Source of the DNA: Spizellomyces punctatus DAOM BR117
Lineage: Eukaryota; Chytridiomycota; Chytridiomycetes; Spizellomycetales; Spizellomycetaceae
Length of the DNA stretch: 64,000 nucleotides
Direction of reading: 5' to 3'
Assembly (NCBI RefSeq): GCF_000182565.1
Contig: NW_015971544.1
Location: 1,363,628 to 1,427,627, forward strand
The notes under the pieces were generated by a model. That model saw nothing but the letters and a program-made list of their open reading frames with translations, made no database searches and was not told where the DNA came from. Position 1 is the stretch's first letter; each line of letters opens with the position of its first letter. The position numbers were made by a program, and so were the translations under genes. Of the stretch, positions 58,109 through 64,000 are shown one piece after another.

Positions 58109-59350
58109 ATGGTGTGCAGCAAATAGAACAATATGGAACTCTGTATTGTGGGCAATGATTACGTCGTATGCCGGGGATACAATCTGCATTTTGCGTCGCA
58201 AACCCAATGGATGTGCGATGAATGCCAAGGGAACATGGTCCGATTTCCCAATAGCTCTTTAAACCCAGCAAGAACTGCCAATTTAGCGTGGAGTATTATA
58301 CTGAGCTTTTCTCAAGGTCAGCGTTGGCCAACTTTGGGGTTAGGGCAGAGGTACAGGTGTTGCACCATCTGATCTTTATGTCATCAGAATATGCGACCAT
58401 GTTACATCCTCTATCTGCGAAAAGGACCGGCTTTTCTTTTCCAAGCTGCGCTTTTATATTTCTCATCGTCTTTGGCGATTAACACGATCGGCTGACAGAA
58501 GCAGCAGGAACAGTGCTGCCATACCTGAAAGACTTTTAAAGAGTAAATGCAAAACATGACAATCAGCCCTCAACACCCGATCTTCGGCAGATTTTGGGAT
58601 GCAACGTTATATTTTACCAAAACCCAGAGGTCGCTTTACGTCTCCCCTTATATTGTTTGAAAGGTGGTCTGTCGATCGAACGTACCTCCTAAATATATTT
58701 CAGAAAACTTTGGCTGGGGTTTCCAAGAACGGGACTAGTCAACCAGAAATTATCTTAAAAGAAAGTACTTGTCGCTTAGATCCAGTCTGTGTTTTCCTGT
58801 TCTTTTTTTGCCGGAACTTTTTGAACCCCCTTTTTTATGCTCAGGAACTTTACTATAACCTTCTACAGTATATATCATATGTTTGGTGGCCCGTCCCCAG
58901 GGTTTCGCAAACTTTCAATCTATTCCAGTTCTCCCATCATCTCCTCAAGTCGCCTCGGCTTAGGTTCGATGCAAGGTGACTTTGGGCAGCATGTGCGAAG
59001 CCTCCCAAGAGCGTTTCTTAAATTCCCTTACTACTAGGCTAAAGTATCCTAATGCTGTGCTACGGAAACCTCGATATTTCCGAAATTCCTTTATCTAAGT
59101 AAGCTAAAGCAACCTGGCTACACTTGGAGCTCGCCTTATAATCAAAGTTCCAGCTCATCCCCACTGCTTCTTTGACATAACCTTTGCACAGCGCAACCTC
59201 ATAACATATCTCTTAATGACTGTCGCCTCTCATGATGTAAAGCAATACATTGACAGAAGATATCAAAAAGAAAAAAGCACCATATAACGAAACCATGTCC
59301 ACATATAGTCGCGATATCGCGCGTCCGCAAGACTGAACCTAGCATCTCAA
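58109..59350. other. Intergenic region between convergent ABC and CYP505 genes
   Basis: About 1.2 kb, A/T-rich, with only short open frames (126 codons at most) without family features. It holds both 3' flanks. Confidence 0.4.
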
Positions 59351-62300
59351 TCAGCCGAACACATCCGTCGCATATCTGACCCCTTTCAATTCTTCAAACC
59401 ACTTCTGCGCCTCTTCCTCGCCAACCCCTTTCATCTCCCTATAGATCCTGATAAAGGTCTCCCTTACGCTCTTGGCTAACTTGCTCGCACTACCACATAC
59501 GTAGAACCTCGCACCGTCAATAAACATCTCCTTTAGCTCCTCACGGTCAGCATACATGGCTTCGTAGACGTATTTATGCTGTGTAGGACGATCGGGGTAT
59601 GAAGAAGGTGATGCTGGTGGTGTGGGAACACCGCTTCCACGTGAGAAACAGGGGCGGACTTGCACGGCGCCTAGTGCTGTCCACCGTTGAAGTTCGTCTC
59701 TGTATATGAAATCCTCCTCTGCATTACGGCAGCCAAAATAGAGTAAAGCTTTTCCTACCTCTCGACCACAGGCGACCATGGCCGCACGTTCCTGAATGAA
59801 ACCCCTCATTGGGCTGATCCCACTCCCCGTCGCGACCATGATAATAGGGACGGTGGGGTCTAGGGGCAAGTGAAATTCTGCGGCGGAAGGACGCACGAAG
59901 CAGGCAACCATCTCTCCCGGACTGGTACGAGAGAGATAGGTAGAGGCCACCCCGAGCTTTGTTTCGTGCCCCGAAATCGCGGGTGATTTCAGAACGTCAA
60001 TTGTTAAGGTCACATGAGAAGGGTTCCAGAGTGGCGAAGAGGAGATTGAGTATTGGCGCATTCGCATGGGTGGTAACATGGAGAGGAACTGGCCGAATTC
60101 CAATGGATGAGCAGGGTACAGTTCCAGTAGATCCAAAACCGACACGCGTTTGTTAAGGATCTCGGTATTGTAGTCTGCATCGTTGAAGCGACTAAAGGCA
60201 GATTGAAGCTCCGCAGGTGCAAGGAGACGAAGAGTGTCCAACTGGCGGCGGGTTGCCGGCTGATTTAGCTCGACGTAGCCGCCTAAAACGGTATGAACCG
60301 GAATAGGCAGATTGGTGGGCTTGGAAATGAACTACTCTCAGATGACAAGAGAGAAAAGAAAAAAGACGACTTGGGCCCGTACCAAAAAAGTCCTCTTTTC
60401 GGTCTTTATCATGATGTTGGCATCAACTGGGAGTTTAAAGCGATACAAAACTCGTTTAACGTCGTGGATCGGATTAACAGGCATTACCCCCAAGTAGTCG
60501 CCTAGCCACCAGCGCTATTAGCTAGGTCTAAATCGTTTATTAATGACGACAACAAACTCACCAGCACGATAAGTCATACCCTCGGGGAGTTTGATTTCTA
60601 AATGCCTTTTGGGCATCCCGCCGCATTTCAAGACGTTCGAGGTCAACTCTCGATTGTCAACTACAGCACCGTATTCAAATTTCTGGTGACTCAAGACCGT
60701 AGCTCTGTTGCTGCTCAACACTTGCACTTGGAACGTGGACGTTACGTTGGCCGCACTGCCCGCGTCAACATCATCGGCTGTAGAAGTTCCCTGAGTAGAC
60801 TTAGAACCCGCCCCGAACTTGTCTTGCATCATACACCAAAATTTGTTTTCCCATTCATCGAATTCGCCAAAAAAATCTCCAGCAGCGTCAGCACAGCCTC
60901 GATATAGTAGTCTCTCGGCCCCTACCAATGACGGGATGCATCTTAATAGTGGTATTCGAAAGTCTAATTTTCTTTATACGTCTCTTCGGCGTTCATTTCG
61001 CCCGGCACTCACCTTTTTCATGTAACGTCTCGTCGATCAATATGGGGATTCGTTGGTATGTTTGAGCCCAACCTGTGTGTCCACATCCAAAAACCGCGTA
61101 CTTAACCCCCTTTAGCGTATCTGAGACTGACGGACCAGTGAGCCAAGCCACAAACTGGCGGGCATTATCAGGGGGTTGGCCTTCGTAAGATGAGCAGATG
61201 ATTGCCACTGGATTTGTAGATAGGAGAGCCTCAGTTGCAGAGTCCAGTGTGGCCGTAGTGGCGGAAAAGCCATAGTTTGAAGCGTCAGAGGCCAGCCGAT
61301 CGGCAAAAGATTCACAAGAACCTGAACATAGAGTTATGGTAGAGTACAGTAGAATAGGTAATAATTTCTAGCGCAGGTGCGTACCAGCATTAGATCCAAA
61401 TAAAATGGTTAACTTCCGTTCTCCGCCTTTATCCTGAGATCCTGTGATGGTTTCCTTCAACAAGACCTCCGCCTCTTTAGCCGCCTTGTGCCCGACGATA
61501 TCAACCGATAAAGCCCTTGGCGCCCGTACATTCTTCCTCACTCTCGCCTTCATGTAAAAATCGTTAGGTTTGATTGTCAACGTCTGCCTGATCCTCAAAT
61601 CGTAAGCTGGGTCGGCCTTTTCCATATCAAACTTCTGCAAAATCATGGCGACGGTCAGCAAGCTCTCCTGCCAAGCGAACGAACGTCCGATGCAGGCCCT
61701 AAGACCACTGCCAAAAGGCTTCCACGAATTAGGCGGGAGTGCTTCGAACTTTCCCTCGAGCATGCGTTCAGGCCGGAATTCCTCAGCATCTTCTCCCCAC
61801 ACTTTGGAATCTCTATGGAGTTTTCCTATAATAACGCTAATAACATCATGTGCGCCTACTTCGTACTCGCCGTTCTTGAAGATGTAATTTGTCCGGCCTT
61901 CTGTCGCTTTGACCTTGCGTGTGAAGAAAGGCGCGGTTGGTTGCAAGCGCAGGGTTTCTTTCAGCACTGCGTCGATGTACGGGAGTTTGAAAATATGGTC
62001 AAGCGTAACGGGCTCGCCGCCCGTTACCTGGTCCACTTCAGATTGCGCCTTTTGTAGCGCGTAGGGATTGCTAAGTAGGTAATAAAATGCGAACGAGAGC
62101 AAACCGGACGTAGTTTCGTGCCCTGTGGCAACGAAGAGCGTGTAGCTTCATTCGTTATACTCTGCAAGGTACAGTCGAGGACATACCGGCAACTAAAAAT
62201 GTAACCATCTGAAAACGAATGTTTTCTTTGGACAACTGTTGGCCTGTTGCCTTGTCCCGACCTGAACCATTGATTGGTGACGAATACGTAACTGCATTCG

Positions 62301-63262
62301 TATCTAGTTAACCAGACATCTTTCTAGCAAGTATATTTACCGTTCAGCATCATGTTTAGCAAATCCTTAGCATCGGTGGGTTGCTCTCGTCTTGTCTTTA
62401 CAATCTGATCGCAAAGTTCGTGAATATACGCGATATCTTGGTGAAACTTACGCGTGGTACGAAACATAAGGCTTTGCTGGATAGGGACACGCTGCGAACG
62501 ATGGCCGGCTTCGAGGAGAACGTTTACCATGGCTTCAACAAAGGGGTGCTGCGGAAAAAGTAACACTCGATGGGACTAGCTATTGACGCATCACGGAAGC
62601 GTACAGAGACCCACCATTTCTTCGGTATAAAAAGAGTTGAACCGATAATCGAACGAACATAGAGCTAAGGTGTCGAGCGTCAATCTATATGGAAGAGTAA
62701 GTCCCAGCGTTATCATTGACCAAAGCCTAACCCACTTCCGCAACGTGCCTGGTGAAATCGTGAGCAGCATTGATCCTATAATCCTCTCCGAATCTTTCCC
62801 ACTTTAAAATCAGCTGGGAGGCAATGTCGTGCATGTTTGGAAAAAGCGATCTAAGCTTAGCCGGGCTGAAAGCTGGCATCAAAATCTGGTGCGCGAGCGC
62901 CCAATTCTGTATTATGGCAGTCAAATGAGCACCAGTCAGTTCACTTCTTTCCCTTGGACAAAGCCTTGTCTGCCACTTACAGGCTCATCGTTATAGGCTG
63001 TGAATAGCCCGTCCCCAAGTAAATTCCTGAGTTCAACCAATGCCCCTTGAACACCTTTGTCGAAGTTCTTTTCGTCGCACACCTCGTCCACCAATTCCTG
63101 GCTGCTAATGAAAATTTGCTTCCTTCCCACAATGTCTAGTCGGTAGATAGGTCCATATAAGTCCGCGAGACGTTCAAAGGAGCCCAGAGGAAACTCGGGA
63201 TCGATCTCGCCAACATTGCCGACCAAGAAAGCTGAAGGAGGTTGAGGAATCTTCTTGGGCAT
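59351..63262 (-). CDS. CYP505-type self-sufficient cytochrome P450 (P450-CPR fusion)
   Basis: P450BM3/P450foxy-like monooxygenase, typically a fatty-acid or lipid hydroxylase using NADPH. Ten exons (complement): 59351-60319, 60383-60501, 60562-60921, 61013-61321, 61385-62122, 62187-62303, 62341-62548, 62615-62684, 62749-62906 and 62981-63262, giving 1,109 aa. Heme domain: I-helix FLVAGHETTSGL, KETLRLQPTAP, and the heme loop FGSGLRACIG, with Cys near 422. FMN domain: LTILFGSNAGSCESFADRLA, ICSSYEGQPPDNA. FAD/NADPH domain: YVELNQPATRRQL, RMRQYSISSSP, PIIMVATGSGISPMRGFI, YFGCRN and C-terminal VRYATDVFG. The intron 62685-62748 has a GC donor (GC-AG); using it restores HDFTRLTLDTLALCSF. A Ser/Pro insert (GSGVPTPPASPSSYPDR) lies in the NADPH domain. 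There is no membrane anchor. It probably oxidises an acyl chain or the peptide. Confidence 0.94.
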
Positions 63263-63767
63263 AATTGGTAGCGTTCAGGAGAAAAGTGTAAGGCAACTGA
63301 AAAGATACTGCTTTTTTAAGAGGGTTCCATAGTCACCTTGAGGCCTTATTTGAGGCCCTCCACAAGTCGTGCACAACAAAATGGCAGTGTCGATTGGATG
63401 ACTCCCTTCTTCAGGGAATGGGCTGGTCATCGGAACGTGTCAGAGGATGGGGGCTTCATCTTCAAACCTCTACCGAATGATCTGCAGCAACCTTGATCAT
63501 GCTAATATCAAAGGTTGACGAATCTTATTTCCCCCATAGTTACATTAAAGGCCTCCTTATTGTACATCTTTTTGAGTAGACGGATCAGGTCAGGAAGAGT
63601 CTCGCCCGTCCTCACAATTTCAAGAGGACCTCTCAGTTCTATCGAATTATGTAATCAAAATGTTCGGTACCACATCATATGCGCCAAAAATACTGTTTAT
63701 ATAACAATGCCAATGCCAGGCGCTCATAATTATCTTGCCACACCATCTGTGCCCAGAGGTTCTCAAG
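63263..63767. other. Divergent promoter region of CYP505 and the edge gene
   Basis: About 500 bp between divergent starts. A plus-strand TATATAA at 63698-63704, 64 bp before the ATG at 63768, fits the core promoter of the gene at the right edge. A TTTTTTAAG stretch near 63311-63319 could serve CYP505. Confidence 0.4.
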
Positions 63768-64000
63768 ATGGACTTCCCCCGCAATCTTTCCCAACTAAAC
63801 AACGTTCAATGGACCTGGAATCAAATGTCAGCAGCCTGTAAGACGTACTGTGAAAGGGAATTTGGAGGCACGGCGTTTTACGACGAAATGGAGCATCGAC
63901 TAGCGGCATTTTTCCGAGGCAACCCGAATGCGGCTAGAGTCAATGGTGTTCGCACCTCTGGTAAGTTCACCATACCCGCAAGGAATATCGAGAGAATATG
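63768..64000 (+). CDS. First exon of an unrecognised gene, cut by the right edge
   Basis: ATG at 63768 opens 64 codons (MDFPRNLSQLNNVQWTWNQM, then YCEREFGGTAFYDEMEHRLA and NPNAARVNGVRTSG) up to a consensus donor GTAAGT at 63961, so the coding exon is 63768-63960 and the rest is intron. Composition is protein-like (Trp, Cys, Tyr, balanced charge) and a TATA element sits 64 bp upstream. No family is recognised. An alternative plus-strand frame (63515-63841) overlaps but has no donor and a poorer composition. Confidence 0.45.
   Translation, partial: MDFPRNLSQLNNVQWTWNQMSAACKTYCEREFGGTAFYDEMEHRLAAFFRGNPNAARVNGVRTSGKFTIPARNIERI

Overview
This is nuclear DNA of a fungus. The genes are split by short spliceosomal introns (about 44-255 nt, nearly all GT-AG) and include fungal-type proteins (NST1, RMT2, a GAC1-like glycogen/PP1 targeting subunit). 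An orphan exon of an axonemal dynein heavy chain at 52.6-53.0 kb implies a flagellated ancestor, so I infer a zoosporic (chytrid-like) fungus. The telomere-type repeat in the window is TTAGGG.

Left block, 1-35 kb, conserved cellular genes. In order: WDR59 (GATOR2/SEACAT, runs off the left edge), IST1 (ESCRT), a Nudix NADH pyrophosphatase, a GAC1-like CBM21 protein, a secreted SGNH esterase with an altered GDSL block, RMT2, a small membrane protein, eIF2-gamma (two of its introns carry paralogous box C/D snoRNAs), NST1, a RasGEF, a mitochondrial RsfS-type ribosome silencing factor, and seipin.

Boundary, 35-36.5 kb. A broken coding fragment is followed by short telomeric repeats in head-to-head order (TTAGGG, then CCCTAA). 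This looks like an old telomere-telomere junction, a repair scar, or an assembly join.

Right block, 36.5-63.3 kb, a specialised-metabolite cluster. One giant NRPS gene (about 15.9 kb, about 4,950-4,990 aa) has four A-T modules and ends in an FSH1-family serine hydrolase fused to an aminoglycoside-phosphotransferase (APH)-type kinase. A divergent ABCC exporter and a self-sufficient CYP505 (P450-reductase fusion) follow. My model is that the NRPS assembles a peptide of about four residues, the FSH1 domain releases it, the APH domain phosphorylates the product (tailoring or self-protection), the P450 oxidises it, and the ABCC pump exports it. Every step after assembly is inference. Reading the NRPS straight through meets two frame breaks; each can be bypassed by a possible short intron, but at least the first looks like a real lesion or sequence error.

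Exon boundaries come from reading frame, GT-AG signals and remembered family conservation; no search or transcript data were available.
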